DNA from: Frigoribacterium sp. CG_9.8
GTDB taxonomy: Bacteria > Actinomycetota > Actinomycetes > Actinomycetales > Microbacteriaceae
Assembly: GCF_015751965.1 (NCBI RefSeq)
Contig: NZ_JADOVH010000003.1
Coordinates: forward strand, 124,001 to 188,000
DNA: 64,000 bases
Direction of reading: 5' to 3'
Position 1 is the stretch's first letter; every line of letters starts with the position of its first letter. Both the position numbers and the translations under genes were made by a program. The notes beneath the pieces are model-generated. The model had not been told where the DNA came from. It did no database searches and saw only the letters and a list, made by a program, of their open reading frames with translations. Positions 1 through 9,021 of the stretch are shown here, one piece after another.

Positions 1-1890
1 CTCGATCTCGCATCCGCACTGTCGGGTCGTCAGTATGGTGCCAGCCACGACGACGACGTGCGCATGCGCATCGTTGCTGATCATGTGCGCTCAGCGCTCA
101 TGCTCATGTCTGATGGCATCACGCCATCGAACGAGGGACGCGGCTACATCCTGCGCCGCCTGATGCGTCGCACGATACGCTCCATGCGCCTGCTCGGCGT
201 AGACACTCCGACTTTCACGGAGCTTTTTGCCGCATCGAAGGACGCCATGAAGGCGGCGTACCCCGAGGTCGATAGCGACTATGACCGCATCCGCAATCTT
301 GCGACGGCGGAAGAAGAGACCTTCCTCCGCACCCTGGCGAGCGGCACGAACATCCTCGATCTGGCGGTGACGAAGACAAAGGGCGTTGGAGTAAAGCAAC
401 TCGCCGGTGACACCGCCTTCCTGCTGCATGACACTTTTGGGTTTCCGATCGACTTGACGCTCGAGATGGCTGGGGAGGCGGGCCTCAGCGTCGACCGCGA
501 CGCCTTTGATGCACTGATGCTTGAGCAGCGAACCATGGCGAAGGCCGATGCCAAGGCGAAGAAGACGCTGCTGGCCGATCTCTCCGTCTACAGTGCATTC
601 CGCGCTGTGGGCGAGACCGTGTTCACGGGGTACGACCACCTCGATACCGACACCACCGTCCTCGGCCTGATCGTCGATGGCGTGTCGGTGTCGAAGGCAG
701 TTGCGGGGGATATCGCCGAGGTGATCCTGGCTGAGACGTCCCTTTATGCCGAGTCCGGTGGTCAGGAGGCGGATTCCGGGAGCATTGTCGGAAGCGGGTT
801 CGACCTCGAGGTGCTCGATGTGCAGCGGCCGGTGAAGGGCCTCGTGAGTCACCGCGTGCAGGTGCGTACCGGAGAAGTGGGAGTGGGGGATTCGGCCACG
901 AGCGAAGTCGACCGCGATTATCGGCGAGGTGCCACCCAGGCGCACTCGGCGACCCATCTCATCCACGCGGCACTCCGCGAGGTGCTCGGACCGGATGCAC
1001 ACCAGGCCGGTTCCGATAATCGGGCCGGCTATATGCGCCTTGACTTCAACTGGAGCAAGCCCCTTTCGCTCGAGACACGCAGTGAGATCGAAGACATCGC
1101 GAATAACGCCGTGCGAGAGAATCTGGAGGTCTCGACACGGATCATGCCCCTCGATGCGGCCCGCGCCCTCGGCGCCATGGCCTTGTTCGGCGAAAAGTAT
1201 GGCGAGGAGGTGCGTGTGGTCGAGATCGGTGGACCCTGGTCACTCGAGCTGTGCGCTGGTATCCACGTGGGTCGGAGTTCGGAAATCGGGCTGATCAACG
1301 TGATCAGCGAGGCCTCAATCGGGTCGAGTAATCGACGAATCGAGTCCCTGGTCGGGCGAGAGGCGTTCCGCGATCTTGCGACTGAACGCTCGATCGTCAA
1401 CGAGTTGACATCGACGCTAAAGACGCCGCGAGACCAGGTGACGAGTCGCATTGCCGAGTTGCTTGTCAACCTGAAGAACGCCGAGAGGCGCATCACCGAG
1501 TTCGAGCAGGCCCAACTCACCGAACGTGTTCCCGCCATTCTTGCCGAGGCGAGCCGGATAGGAAAGATGACTGCCGTCATCGCCAATGTCGGAGTGCTGT
1601 CATCGTCCGATGACCTGCGCCTGCTCGCCATCACTGTGCGCACCCGACTCGGCAGCGACGCGGCCGTCGTGGCTCTCGCTGCGGATGTTGCTGGCAAGCC
1701 CGCGGTCATCGTCGCGACCAACGAGGCTGCACGCACCGTCGGGGCGAAGGCTGGCACGTTAGCGAAGGTGGCCGCGGGCATCCTCGGAGGAGGGGGTGGC
1801 GGCAAAGACGACCTGGCACAGGGTGGCGGTTCGAACCTCGCAGCAATCCCGACCGCCCTCGAGGCCATCGCCGCCGGGCTCCCGAGGTAA
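1..1890 (+). CDS. alaS: Alanyl-tRNA synthetase, 3' part (start lies before the window)
   Basis: Charges tRNA-Ala with alanine in the cytoplasm and edits mischarged Ser/Gly. The reading frame is open from base 1, so the catalytic N-terminus is outside the window; 629 codons are visible. Upstream of the first GTG the frame already reads YGASHDDD followed by MRIVADHVRS, a conserved AlaRS segment. The editing-domain metal motif HSATHLIH is present, and its partner reads LCAGIHV where CGGTH is usual. The C-terminal DHHA1-like domain ends with the Gly-rich GGGGGGKDD stretch typical of the family. ruvX starts 2 bases after the stop, so the two are probably co-transcribed. Identification is firm; only the 5' end is missing. 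Confidence 0.96.
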   Translation, partial: LDLASALSGRQYGASHDDDVRMRIVADHVRSALMLMSDGITPSNEGRGYILRRLMRRTIRSMRLLGVDTPTFTELFAASKDAMKAAYPEVDSDYDRIRNLATAEEETFLRTLASGTNILDLAVTKTKGVGVKQLAGDTAFLLHDTFGFPIDLTLEMAGEAGLSVDRDAFDALMLEQRTMAKADAKAKKTLLADLSVYSAFRAVGETVFTGYDHLDTDTTVLGLIVDGVSVSKAVAGDIAEVILAETSLYAESGGQEADSGSIVGSGFDLEVLDVQRPVKGLVSHRVQVRTGEVGVGDSATSEVDRDYRRGATQAHSATHLIHAALREVLGPDAHQAGSDNRAGYMRLDFNWSKPLSLETRSEIEDIANNAVRENLEVSTRIMPLDAARALGAMALFGEKYGEEVRVVEIGGPWSLELCAGIHVGRSSEIGLINVISEASIGSSNRRIESLVGREAFRDLATERSIVNELTSTLKTPRDQVTSRIAELLVNLKNAERRITEFEQAQLTERVPAILAEASRIGKMTAVIANVGVLSSSDDLRLLAITVRTRLGSDAAVVALAADVAGKPAVIVATNEAARTVGAKAGTLAKVAAGILGGGGGGKDDLAQGGGSNLAAIPTALEAIAAGLPR

Positions 1891-1892
1891 CG

Positions 1893-2354
1893 GTGCGATC
1901 GGGTTCCCGACTCGGCATCGATGTCGGTACGGTGCGGATCGGTGTTGCTTCAAGCGACCCGCACGGAATGCTTGCATTTCCGGTGAGTACGGTGAACCGT
2001 GGTGACGGGGATGTCGCGGCCATATTGCTCGAAGTACACGAGCGAGACGTGGTGGAAATTGTGATAGGGCTGCCCCTTTCGCTCTCGGGCCGCGATTCCG
2101 CCTCCACCCAGGACGCCCGCGACTTCGCACAGCGAGTGGCGCAGGCTTCAGCGATCCCCGTGCGAATGGTGGACGAGCGGCTGTCCACTGTCTCGGCGAC
2201 GCGTGCTCTGCAGGCGTCGGGACGCAACGCGCGCTCGTCGCGGTCTGTGGTCGACCAGGTTGCCGCCGTGATAATTTTGCAACATGCCCTCGACGCCGAG
2301 CGCACCGGTGGACATCTGCCGGGAGCGGTCGTCGTCCCGCTCGAAGGACGATAA
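1893..2354 (+). CDS. ruvX: Putative pre-16S rRNA nuclease / Holliday junction resolvase-like RuvX (YqgF)
   Basis: 153 residues, the usual length for the YqgF family, which has an RNase H-like fold and is linked to 16S rRNA 5'-end maturation. The N-terminal motif GIDVGTVRIGVA carries the first catalytic Asp, DERLST carries the second acidic site and DQVAAVIILQ the third. The GTG start lies 2 bases after alaS. The order alaS-ruvX-mltG-aroE is common in Actinobacteria and supports the call. The family name resolvase is historical; the rRNA nuclease role is the better supported one. Confidence 0.93.
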   Translation: MRSGSRLGIDVGTVRIGVASSDPHGMLAFPVSTVNRGDGDVAAILLEVHERDVVEIVIGLPLSLSGRDSASTQDARDFAQRVAQASAIPVRMVDERLSTVSATRALQASGRNARSSRSVVDQVAAVIILQHALDAERTGGHLPGAVVVPLEGR

Positions 2355-2356
2355 AC

Positions 2357-3577
2357 GTGGCCGATGAGCCAAGCTGGGATGACATCTTCACGACTCAACC
2401 TCCACCAGCGGGAGGGGCCGGCTCGCGAGCCGCCGGCGATTCACCAGGCGCCGGTGATTCACGAGGCGCAAGTGGTTTACCGCACGCAGGGGCTCCACAG
2501 AGCCGCAGGGAAGCCCGCCGACTCACCTGGCTCTGGGTTCTCCTGTCCATCGTGGTGGTGCTCGGGGTCGTGTCGACCGCGGTGTGGGTCAATTTCAGAC
2601 CTCAGATTCAGCGGGTATTCGGGATCGAGGCTCCGATCGACTACACCGGCAACGGCACTGGCACAGTCGTGGTGACCATCGAAAATAAACAGATCGGTGA
2701 GGATGTCGCACGGACCCTTGCTGCCAGGGGTGTGGTTAAGACCTCGACCGCGTTCTACAAACTCCTGCTCGTGCAAAACCCGCAGGTCACTTTCCACCCG
2801 GGCAGCTACCAACTGAAGAGTCGGATGAGCGCCAAGGCGGCACTCGCCGCGCTCCAGGATCCGGCCAACCAGGTGTCGACCCGGGTCTCATTTCCCGAGG
2901 GCAGCACGCTCAAGAGCATCATCGCCAAGCTCGCGAATCTGAGCGAGAGCACGGGAGTAAGCCAGGCGCAACTCGAAGCTGCGGCAGCCGATCACGCCTC
3001 ATTCGGACTTCCGGCGGAAGCTCCGAGTCTTGAGGGCTATCTATTTCCGGCCACTTATTCGCTGGAACCCGGCCGAACGGCCCACCAGATCCTGCAGGTC
3101 TTCGTGACCGAGATGTTCTCCCGACTGGATGCTGCCGGCGTCGCCCCGGCAGAGAGACACCGCGTGCTCACCCTCGCTGCGCTCACGCAGAAAGAAGGCG
3201 GACCTGTCGCCGACTATCCAAAGGTGGCGCGGGTGTGGGATAACCGAATCGCGAAGGGCATGAACCTGCAGTCCGATGCCACGGTCGCCTACGGTGCGGG
3301 GTCGACTCGCATCGAGACCACACCAGCGCAGCGCGCCGATACAGGTAACCGCTACAACACCTATGCAAACCCCGGACTGCCCATCGGACCGATCTCGAAC
3401 CCGGGCGACAAGGCGATCACGGCCACGCTGAATCCCACAGCGGGCACCTGGCTGTATTTCGTTGTGGTGAATTGCTCAACCGGCGAAACGGCGTTTTCCG
3501 ACACTTTCACCCAGCAGCAGGCTGCGAATGCGCAACTCGGAGCCTGGCTGAAGGCAAATCCGGGCGGTTGCGATTGA
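2357..3577 (+). CDS. mltG: Endolytic murein transglycosylase MltG (YceG-like)
   Basis: Cleaves nascent peptidoglycan strands at the outer face of the membrane and so limits glycan length. The 406-residue protein has a cytoplasmic Pro/Gly/Ala-rich tail (about 1-55), one membrane helix (about 57-78) and an extracellular YceG domain. Family landmarks are EGYLFPATY (226-234) and the catalytic Glu280 in LTQKEGG, followed by VARVWDNRIAKGM. The tail holds a tandem hexapeptide GDSPGA/GDSRGA. The GTG start is 2 bases after the ruvX stop. The stop overlaps the TTG start of aroE. Confidence 0.93.
   Translation: MADEPSWDDIFTTQPPPAGGAGSRAAGDSPGAGDSRGASGLPHAGAPQSRREARRLTWLWVLLSIVVVLGVVSTAVWVNFRPQIQRVFGIEAPIDYTGNGTGTVVVTIENKQIGEDVARTLAARGVVKTSTAFYKLLLVQNPQVTFHPGSYQLKSRMSAKAALAALQDPANQVSTRVSFPEGSTLKSIIAKLANLSESTGVSQAQLEAAAADHASFGLPAEAPSLEGYLFPATYSLEPGRTAHQILQVFVTEMFSRLDAAGVAPAERHRVLTLAALTQKEGGPVADYPKVARVWDNRIAKGMNLQSDATVAYGAGSTRIETTPAQRADTGNRYNTYANPGLPIGPISNPGDKAITATLNPTAGTWLYFVVVNCSTGETAFSDTFTQQQAANAQLGAWLKANPGGCD
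2434..2469 (+). repeat. Two-copy 18-bp tandem repeat inside mltG
   Basis: Two adjacent 18-base units match at 16 of 18 positions. In frame they encode GDSPGA and GDSRGA in the cytoplasmic linker before the membrane helix. This is probably a local slippage duplication in a disordered region. Confidence 0.7.
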
Positions 3578-4410
3578 CACAACTCGGCGTTCTTGGATCC
3601 CCGATCGGGCATTCCCAATCTCCGGCTCTTCACCGCGCCGCCTATCGGGTGCTCCGTCTCGACTGGCAGTATGAGGCGATCGAAGTGGATGCGGCCGGGC
3701 TTGCCGGATTCATCGGCAGTCGCGGCCCGGACTGGCGCGGACTGTCTCTCACCATGCCGCTCAAACATGAGGTGATGGCGCTCTTGGATGTCGCAGACCC
3801 GTTGGCGAAACTGACCGGGGCTGCGAACACCCTGCTTTTTCACCACGAGAAGGGCGACTGGAGCCTTCGAGGTTTCAACACCGATGTTCCCGGGATCGTC
3901 GAGGCGTTCCGTGGCGCGGGCATCTCGCACCTCGGCACGGTGCGGATACTCGGCGCCGGCGCGACCGCCGCATCCGCTCTCGTTGCTGTCGCTGAGCTCG
4001 GGGCCCGTCTCGCTGTTGTCTCTGCCCGCTCGGCACACGCGCTTAGTGCGCTGCTCGAGCTTGGTAATCGTCTTGGTATCGACGTGCAGGCCAGTAGAGA
4101 CGACGACTCTGTCGACGCTCGTGTGCCAGACGCGGTGATCAGCACCCTTCCGGGCGGGGCGGATCACCACTACCATTTCGACTCCGCCACGCGGGCTTCA
4201 GCAGTACTTTTCGACGTGGCCTACGATCCATGGCCTTCGCCTCTCGCAGCACGCTGGCTCGACGCTGGCGGTCGGGTTATTCCTGGCATCGAGATGCTTG
4301 TGAACCAGGCGCTTTTCCAGGTGCGGATCTTCGTGGGTGGCGGGCTGGATCGCATCCTCCCGCGCGAATCGGCTGTGCTCGCGGCGATGCGGGAGTCAGT
4401 CGGACTCTGA
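3574..4410 (+). CDS. aroE: Shikimate dehydrogenase (NADP-dependent)
   Basis: Reduces 3-dehydroshikimate to shikimate. From the TTG start the protein has 278 residues. Shikimate-binding residues are in [10 protein letters not shown] (8-17), the catalytic Lys is K64 in TMPLKHEV, N85 lies in AANTLL and the catalytic Asp is D104 in FNTDVPG. The NADP loop GAGATAAS spans 127-134. The TTG start overlaps the mltG stop (TTGA) and places the first beta strand at the expected position. A TTG two codons earlier is possible. Longer upstream starts would read MltG coding sequence and were not used. Confidence 0.92.
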   Translation: MTQLGVLGSPIGHSQSPALHRAAYRVLRLDWQYEAIEVDAAGLAGFIGSRGPDWRGLSLTMPLKHEVMALLDVADPLAKLTGAANTLLFHHEKGDWSLRGFNTDVPGIVEAFRGAGISHLGTVRILGAGATAASALVAVAELGARLAVVSARSAHALSALLELGNRLGIDVQASRDDDSVDARVPDAVISTLPGGADHHYHFDSATRASAVLFDVAYDPWPSPLAARWLDAGGRVIPGIEMLVNQALFQVRIFVGGGLDRILPRESAVLAAMRESVGL

Positions 4411-4433
4411 CCGAAGGGCCGTCCCGCCTGTGG

Positions 4434-4439
4434 AATAAT
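4434..4439 (+). promoter_or_regulatory. Probable -10 element of a leaderless aroC promoter
   Basis: AATAAT (5 of 6 matches to TATAAT) lies 6 bases before the aroC ATG, so transcription would begin at or next to the start codon. No Shine-Dalgarno sequence precedes aroC, which fits. Confidence 0.45.
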
Positions 4440-4445
4440 TCTCTT

Positions 4446-5660
4446 ATGCTTCGATGGTTGACCGCAGGGGAATCGCACGGACCCGAATTGATCGCGATCC
4501 TCGAGGGCCTCCCGGCCGGAGTCCCGGTCTCTTTGGGCGCCATCCAGGAAGATTTGCATCGTCGTACGCTCGGGTACGGCCGCGGAGCGCGCCAGAAATT
4601 CGAGCAGGATGCACTGACGATCAGTGGCGGAATTCGCTTCGGATACTCCATGGGAAGCCCGGTAGCGCTGCGGATTGGCAACACTGAGTGGCCCCGCTGG
4701 GTTGACGTGATGAGCGCGGAGCCAGTCGATCTCGATTCTCTGCCCAAGGGTCGCGGAGCGCCGCTCACCCGCCCGAGACCCGGTCATGCGGATCTGGTCG
4801 GCATGCAAAAGTACGGCTTCGACGAGTCCCGCAATGTACTCGAACGGGCAAGCGCCCGCGAGACGGCAGCCCGGGTGGCGCTCGGAGCTGTGGCCAGGTC
4901 CTTTCTCGGTGAGCTCGGAATCCACTTGCTCTCCCACACGCTCTCTATCGGTCCGGTGCGGGTCCCAGAAGGCTCCGCCCTTCCCGGCAGTACGGATGTC
5001 GCGGCCCTCGACGCCGATCCACTGCGCTGTTTCGATGCGGCGACCTCCGCGCTCATGGTGGCAGAGGTCGATGCGGCACACGAAGACGGCGACACCCTCG
5101 GTGGTGTTGTGGAGGTGCTCGCCTACGGGCTCCCACCCGGGCTGGGTTCCTACACGCACTGGGATCGACGGCTCGATTCGCAACTCGCGGCTGCCCTCAT
5201 GGGAATTCAGGCGATCAAGGGCGTCGAACTCGGTGACGGATTCCTCACGGCAGCGCGTCGCGGGTCCGAAGCGCATGACGAACTGTTCCAGACCGCGGAG
5301 GGGATCACCCGGTCGAGTGATCGTGCTGGCGGCACCGAGGGCGGGATGAGCACGGGGACTGTCCTGCGAGTTCGGGCGGCGATGAAACCGATCTCGACTG
5401 TTCCGCACGCGCTACGCACGGTCGATATCGTCACCTCGGTTGCGGGCGAAGCGCATCACCAGCGCTCGGATGTCTGCGCAGTACCCGCCGCTGGCGTTAT
5501 CGCTGAGGCGATGGTGGCCCTCGTGCTGGCGAACGCGGTGCTGGAGAAGTTCGGCGGTGACTCGGTGGTCGAGACGAAGCGCAACCTCGATGGTTATCTC
5601 GCGGCGATTCCCGCGAATCTTGCCACCGCCTCCGAATCTGATCTGCTGCTCGGCTCGTGA
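4446..5660 (+). CDS. aroC: Chorismate synthase
   Basis: Makes chorismate from 5-enolpyruvylshikimate 3-phosphate with reduced FMN. The protein has 404 residues, close to the family norm. The N-terminal signature [15 protein letters not shown] is intact, [14 protein letters not shown] gives the second conserved block, and EGGMSTG and [14 protein letters not shown] the later ones. The ATG gives exactly the family N-terminus. A 35-base gap separates it from aroE and carries a likely -10 box. The stop overlaps the GTG of aroK by 4 bases, so aroC-aroK-aroB are translationally coupled. Confidence 0.97.
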   Translation: MLRWLTAGESHGPELIAILEGLPAGVPVSLGAIQEDLHRRTLGYGRGARQKFEQDALTISGGIRFGYSMGSPVALRIGNTEWPRWVDVMSAEPVDLDSLPKGRGAPLTRPRPGHADLVGMQKYGFDESRNVLERASARETAARVALGAVARSFLGELGIHLLSHTLSIGPVRVPEGSALPGSTDVAALDADPLRCFDAATSALMVAEVDAAHEDGDTLGGVVEVLAYGLPPGLGSYTHWDRRLDSQLAAALMGIQAIKGVELGDGFLTAARRGSEAHDELFQTAEGITRSSDRAGGTEGGMSTGTVLRVRAAMKPISTVPHALRTVDIVTSVAGEAHHQRSDVCAVPAAGVIAEAMVALVLANAVLEKFGGDSVVETKRNLDGYLAAIPANLATASESDLLLGS

Positions 5661-6229
5661 TCGATCGCACGCCTGAGGCGGGTCGGCCACACCTGGTTTT
5701 GATCGGACCCCCGGCGGCAGGCAAGACTCGGCTCGGTAAACGAATCGCCCGTATTCTTGGCGCACCATTCGTCGATACTGACCGACGGATCGTTGCCGGA
5801 CACGGGCCGATTGCACAGATTTTCAGCGAATACGGCGAAAAGTATTACCGTGCGCTCGAACGTGCAGAGGTGATGCAGGCACTGGGTGAACGGGCTGTTG
5901 TCGCCCTCGGTGGGGGTGCAATCATCGATCCGGGGACCCAGGGTGATCTCCTCGCCCACCGGGTCGCGCTCATCACCGTGAGTCCGGATGCGGTCGCTGC
6001 CCGGATCCTCGGCACCGATCGTCCGCTGATCAGCGGAATCGACACCTGGTCAGAGCTGGTTGCCTCACGCCGCGAGATCTACGAACGGCTCGCCACCCGA
6101 AGCTGGGACACGTCCCATCGACCAATCGACCAGATTGCGGCCGAAATTGCGACCTGGATCATTGACGGCGCCCCCAATGGCACCGAAGGCGGCACCCCGA
6201 ATAGCGTCACGGAAGAGAAGGCACCATGA
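5657..6229 (+). CDS. aroK: Shikimate kinase
   Basis: Phosphorylates shikimate at O3 using ATP. The P-loop GPPAAGKT spans 17-24; DTDRRI follows with the shikimate-binding Asp; ALGGGAII holds the glycine-rich shikimate loop and GTDRPLI the lid Arg. The helix usually written FRxxE reads YYRALE here. At 190 residues it is slightly longer than E. coli AroK, with about 10 extra C-terminal residues. GTGA and ATGA overlaps tie it to aroC and aroB. Confidence 0.94.
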   Translation: MIDRTPEAGRPHLVLIGPPAAGKTRLGKRIARILGAPFVDTDRRIVAGHGPIAQIFSEYGEKYYRALERAEVMQALGERAVVALGGGAIIDPGTQGDLLAHRVALITVSPDAVAARILGTDRPLISGIDTWSELVASRREIYERLATRSWDTSHRPIDQIAAEIATWIIDGAPNGTEGGTPNSVTEEKAP

Positions 6230-7299
6230 GCTCCACCACCATCACCGTTCCCGGTGTCGACCCGTACGACATCGTCATCGGCCGAGACATCCTCTCGACT
6301 CTCCCAGCGCTGATCGGCTCCAATGCACGCAAGGTGCTCATCGTGCATCCGGCCACCCTCGGTGCACGGGCCGAGCGCATGCGTGAGGCGCTGAGCGCAG
6401 ATTTCGAGGTGCTGCTTGCGGAGATTCCGGATGCCGAGACCGGAAAGCGCGTAGAGGTCGCGGCCTTCTGCTGGCAGGTAATGGGGCAGTCCGACTTCAC
6501 CCGCACCGACGTGGTAATCGGATTCGGCGGGGGAGCGGCCACCGATCTCGCCGGGTTCGTCGCGGCGACCTGGCTTCGCGGCATCCGCCTGATCAATGTG
6601 CCAACGACTCTGCTCGGAATGGTGGATGCCTCGATCGGCGGGAAGACCGGCATCAACACCAACGAGGGCAAGAACCTGGTGGGGGTGTTCCATGCGCCAG
6701 CCGGAGTCATCGTGGACCTTGACACTCTCGATGGTCTCAGCCAGATGGAGATACTGGCCGGCTTCGGCGAAGTGGTGAAGTGCGGCTTCATTGGTGAGCC
6801 CGAGATTCTCGACATCATCGAACGGGACGTGGATGTCGCGACGAACTCCTCCTCGGATGAGTTCCGCAGAATGGTGGAGCTCTCGGTCGGGCTCAAGGCC
6901 CGTGTCGTCGGGCAGGACTTCACGGAGACCGGTCTGCGCGAGATCCTCAACTACGGTCACACTCTGGGCCACGCGGTGGAATATGCGGAGCGATTCCAGT
7001 GGCGCCACGGGGCGGCCGTCGCAATCGGCATGGTCTATGCCGCAGAGCTTGCCAGGCTCACCGGACCGCTGCCGGATGCCGTGGTCGACCGGCACCGGAG
7101 CATCCTCACCTCACTGCAACTCCCGATTTCCTACCCTGCGGGACGCTGGCAAACACTACTTGCGGTGATGAAGCGCGACAAGAAGGCTCGGGGTTCGCTG
7201 CTGCGCTTCATCGTGCTCGACGACATCGCCAAGCCGACAGTTCTGACCGGGCCCGACGAGAGCCTGCTGTTTGCGGCGTACCAGGAGATCGGGTCGTAG
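6226..7299 (+). CDS. aroB: 3-dehydroquinate synthase
   Basis: Converts DAHP to 3-dehydroquinate, the first cyclic intermediate, using NAD+ and a divalent metal. The protein has 357 residues. Visible family blocks are the NAD-binding GFGGGAATDLAGF, the substrate segment SIGGKTGINTNEGKNLVG, GFGEVVKCG with the metal-ligand Glu, and NYGHTLGHAVE with the metal-ligand His. The ATG overlaps the aroK stop by 4 bases. AroK and AroB are not fused here, unlike fungal AROM. Confidence 0.96.
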   Translation: MSSTTITVPGVDPYDIVIGRDILSTLPALIGSNARKVLIVHPATLGARAERMREALSADFEVLLAEIPDAETGKRVEVAAFCWQVMGQSDFTRTDVVIGFGGGAATDLAGFVAATWLRGIRLINVPTTLLGMVDASIGGKTGINTNEGKNLVGVFHAPAGVIVDLDTLDGLSQMEILAGFGEVVKCGFIGEPEILDIIERDVDVATNSSSDEFRRMVELSVGLKARVVGQDFTETGLREILNYGHTLGHAVEYAERFQWRHGAAVAIGMVYAAELARLTGPLPDAVVDRHRSILTSLQLPISYPAGRWQTLLAVMKRDKKARGSLLRFIVLDDIAKPTVLTGPDESLLFAAYQEIGS

Positions 7300-7425
7300 G
7301 TGCTCCCGCCCCAATCCGGGCCAATGCGGACATACCAGGTCGGCGTGCCGGCCCGAGTTGACCGCACTGGCCCGCCTGTGGCCGATGTGTGGAACGGCTC
7401 GTGGCTGAGGGCAACTCCCGAACGC

Positions 7426-7431
7426 TAGGCT
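7426..7431 (+). promoter_or_regulatory. -10 element of a leaderless aroQ promoter
   Basis: TAGGCT ends 6 bases before the aroQ ATG, the spacing expected when the first transcribed base is the A of ATG. No ribosome binding site is present. The same hexamer at the same distance precedes the DUF885 gene. The remainder of the 138-base aroB-aroQ gap shows no clear feature. Confidence 0.6.
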
Positions 7432-7437
7432 CGCTGC

Positions 7438-7878
7438 ATGGTCAGTATCCTCGTGCTCAACGGTCCGAATCTCGGCCGTCTCGGTAGTCGAGAACCGGAT
7501 GTCTATGGCAGCGGCACCCTCGACGACCTGCGCATCGCGCTGGAGGGAGAAGCTCCCGCCGGTCGAGCGATCGATCTGCGGCAGACCAACGACGAAGCCG
7601 AGCTGATTGGCTGGCTTTACGAGGCCGTGGACACGGCGAGCCCGGTGATCCTCAATCCGGCTGCCTTCACCCACTACTCCTATGCGCTGCGGGACGCTGC
7701 TGCCCTGGTAACGCAGGCTGGACTGATCCTCGTGGAGGTGCACATCTCCAACCCTCACGCGCGGGAGCAATTCCGACACACCAGCGTTATCTCAGCGGTG
7801 GCAACCGGAGTGATCGCCGGATTCGGATTCGACTCCTACCTGCTCGCACTCGACGCCATCAACCGCAAACTCGGCTGA
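7438..7878 (+). CDS. aroQ: Type II 3-dehydroquinate dehydratase
   Basis: Dehydrates 3-dehydroquinate to 3-dehydroshikimate through an enolate intermediate. The 146-residue length and the opening ILVLNGPNLGRLGSREPDVYG define the type II (dodecameric) class. Catalytic residues seen are R18, Y23, N73 in ILNPAAFTHYS, H79 and H102 in EVHISNPHARE. It appears to have its own promoter rather than being the last gene of aroCKB. Together with aroE, aroC, aroK and aroB, only DAHP synthase and EPSP synthase (aroA) of the shikimate pathway are missing from the window. Confidence 0.95.
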   Translation: MVSILVLNGPNLGRLGSREPDVYGSGTLDDLRIALEGEAPAGRAIDLRQTNDEAELIGWLYEAVDTASPVILNPAAFTHYSYALRDAAALVTQAGLILVEVHISNPHAREQFRHTSVISAVATGVIAGFGFDSYLLALDAINRKLG

Positions 7879-7883
7879 ACCGG

Positions 7884-7889
7884 TAGACT
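7884..7889 (+). promoter_or_regulatory. Possible -10 element upstream of efp
   Basis: TAGACT follows the aroQ stop by a few bases and matches the TAGxxT type seen elsewhere here. It would give a 5' leader of about 60 bases. A second candidate, TAATAC at 7919, would give a leader of about 26 bases. No good -35 is evident for either. Confidence 0.3.
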
Positions 7890-7956
7890 CAGCAGCCGGT
7901 TTCCCCTCGCGGAATCGCTAATACTCTTCATCCACAGATCGAACGGATTTACCGTC

Positions 7957-8517
7957 ATGGCCTCAACCGCTGACATCAGGAACGGTGTCGTTCTCAACAT
8001 GGACGGCCAGCTCTGGACTGTGATCGACTTCCAGCATGTGAAGCCGGGCAAGGGTGGAGCTTTCGTGCGCACCAAGGTGAAGAACGTGATGAGCGGCAAG
8101 GTCGTCGATCGCACGTTCAACGCCGGTGCAAAGATCGAGACCGAAACGGTGGATCGCTCCGAGTTCCAGTACCTCTACGCCGATGGCGAGCTTTACGTGT
8201 TCATGGATGTCGGCAACTACGACCAGATCACGCTCACCGCCGCGCAGGTTGGTGACGCTTCGAACTTCATGCTCGAGAACCAGAACGTGACGATCGCGCT
8301 CCACAATGGTGATCCGCTCTATGTCGAACTTCCGGCATCCGTCACGCTGGAAATCACCTACACGGAGCCGGGGCTGCAGGGCGACCGCTCAACCGGGGGC
8401 ACCAAGCCGGCGACGGTCGAGACCGGATATCAGATTCAGGTTCCGCTGTTTCTGGAACAGGGCACCAAGGTGAAAGTCGACACCCGCGACGGCAGCTACC
8501 TCGGTCGCGTCAACTAG
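7957..8517 (+). CDS. efp: Translation elongation factor P
   Basis: Rescues ribosomes stalled at polyproline stretches by stimulating peptide bond formation. The protein has 186 residues and three beta-barrel domains. Domain I holds the tip loop [14 protein letters not shown] with Lys32 at the position that reaches the peptidyl transferase centre. The C-terminal OB block [24 protein letters not shown] is typical. No EpmA/EpmB or YmfI modification genes are nearby; the PGKG-type loop is the form seen in Actinobacteria. The stop TAG shares its G with the nusB GTG start. Confidence 0.97.
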   Translation: MASTADIRNGVVLNMDGQLWTVIDFQHVKPGKGGAFVRTKVKNVMSGKVVDRTFNAGAKIETETVDRSEFQYLYADGELYVFMDVGNYDQITLTAAQVGDASNFMLENQNVTIALHNGDPLYVELPASVTLEITYTEPGLQGDRSTGGTKPATVETGYQIQVPLFLEQGTKVKVDTRDGSYLGRVN

Positions 8518-8930
8518 TGGGTGCGCGAACAAAAGCACGCAAGCGCGCGATCGACCTGTTGTATGGCGCCGACCTGCGGGAGATCTCGCTGAATGCGGCA
8601 ATCGCTCTCGAGGCCGATCGGGCGAAGAGCGAACCCGACCGCTGGAACTCCTGGGTCTACGCCCGCACAATCGTCGAGGGAATCGGCGAGCATGGCGATG
8701 AGATCGACGAGCTCATCGAGACCTACGCGCAGGGCTGGACCATCAACCGGATGCCCGTCACAGACCGCGCGATCGTGCGTATCGGCATTTGGGAGTTGCT
8801 CTTCAACGACGAGATCCCCGACGGGGTGGCGATCTCCGAGGCAGTCGAAGCCGCGAAGCTGCTCAGCACCGAGGACTCCGCCGGCTTTGTGAACGGCCTG
8901 CTTGGACGGATCGCACAAACTCGCGCCTGA
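8517..8930 (+). CDS. nusB: Transcription antitermination factor NusB
   Basis: RNA-binding partner of NusE (S10) in rRNA transcription antitermination. The 137-residue all-helical protein opens with ARTKARKRAIDLLYGAD, the arginine-rich boxA-binding helix, and ends with VNGLLGRIA, the usual C-terminal block. The GTG overlaps the efp stop by one base, a common efp-nusB coupling. In many Actinobacteria pyrR follows nearby; here a transporter operon intervenes. Confidence 0.93.
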   Translation: MGARTKARKRAIDLLYGADLREISLNAAIALEADRAKSEPDRWNSWVYARTIVEGIGEHGDEIDELIETYAQGWTINRMPVTDRAIVRIGIWELLFNDEIPDGVAISEAVEAAKLLSTEDSAGFVNGLLGRIAQTRA

Positions 8931-8941
8931 CATTCAGGTTT

Positions 8942-8975
8942 CCCGTGATGGGTCCGGCGTCCGCGCGGTCACGGG
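8942..8975 (+). terminator. Possible stem-loop after nusB
   Basis: A perfect 7-bp inverted repeat, CCCGTGA and TCACGGG, encloses a 20-base GC-rich loop 12 bases after the nusB stop. A run of only three T follows a few bases later. It may end the efp-nusB transcript or fold in the leader of the ABC operon. The function is not certain. Confidence 0.35.
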
Positions 8976-9021
8976 CGTGTCTTTCAATGTTTCGCTTCGT
9001 TACTACTCGATTCGATTCGTC

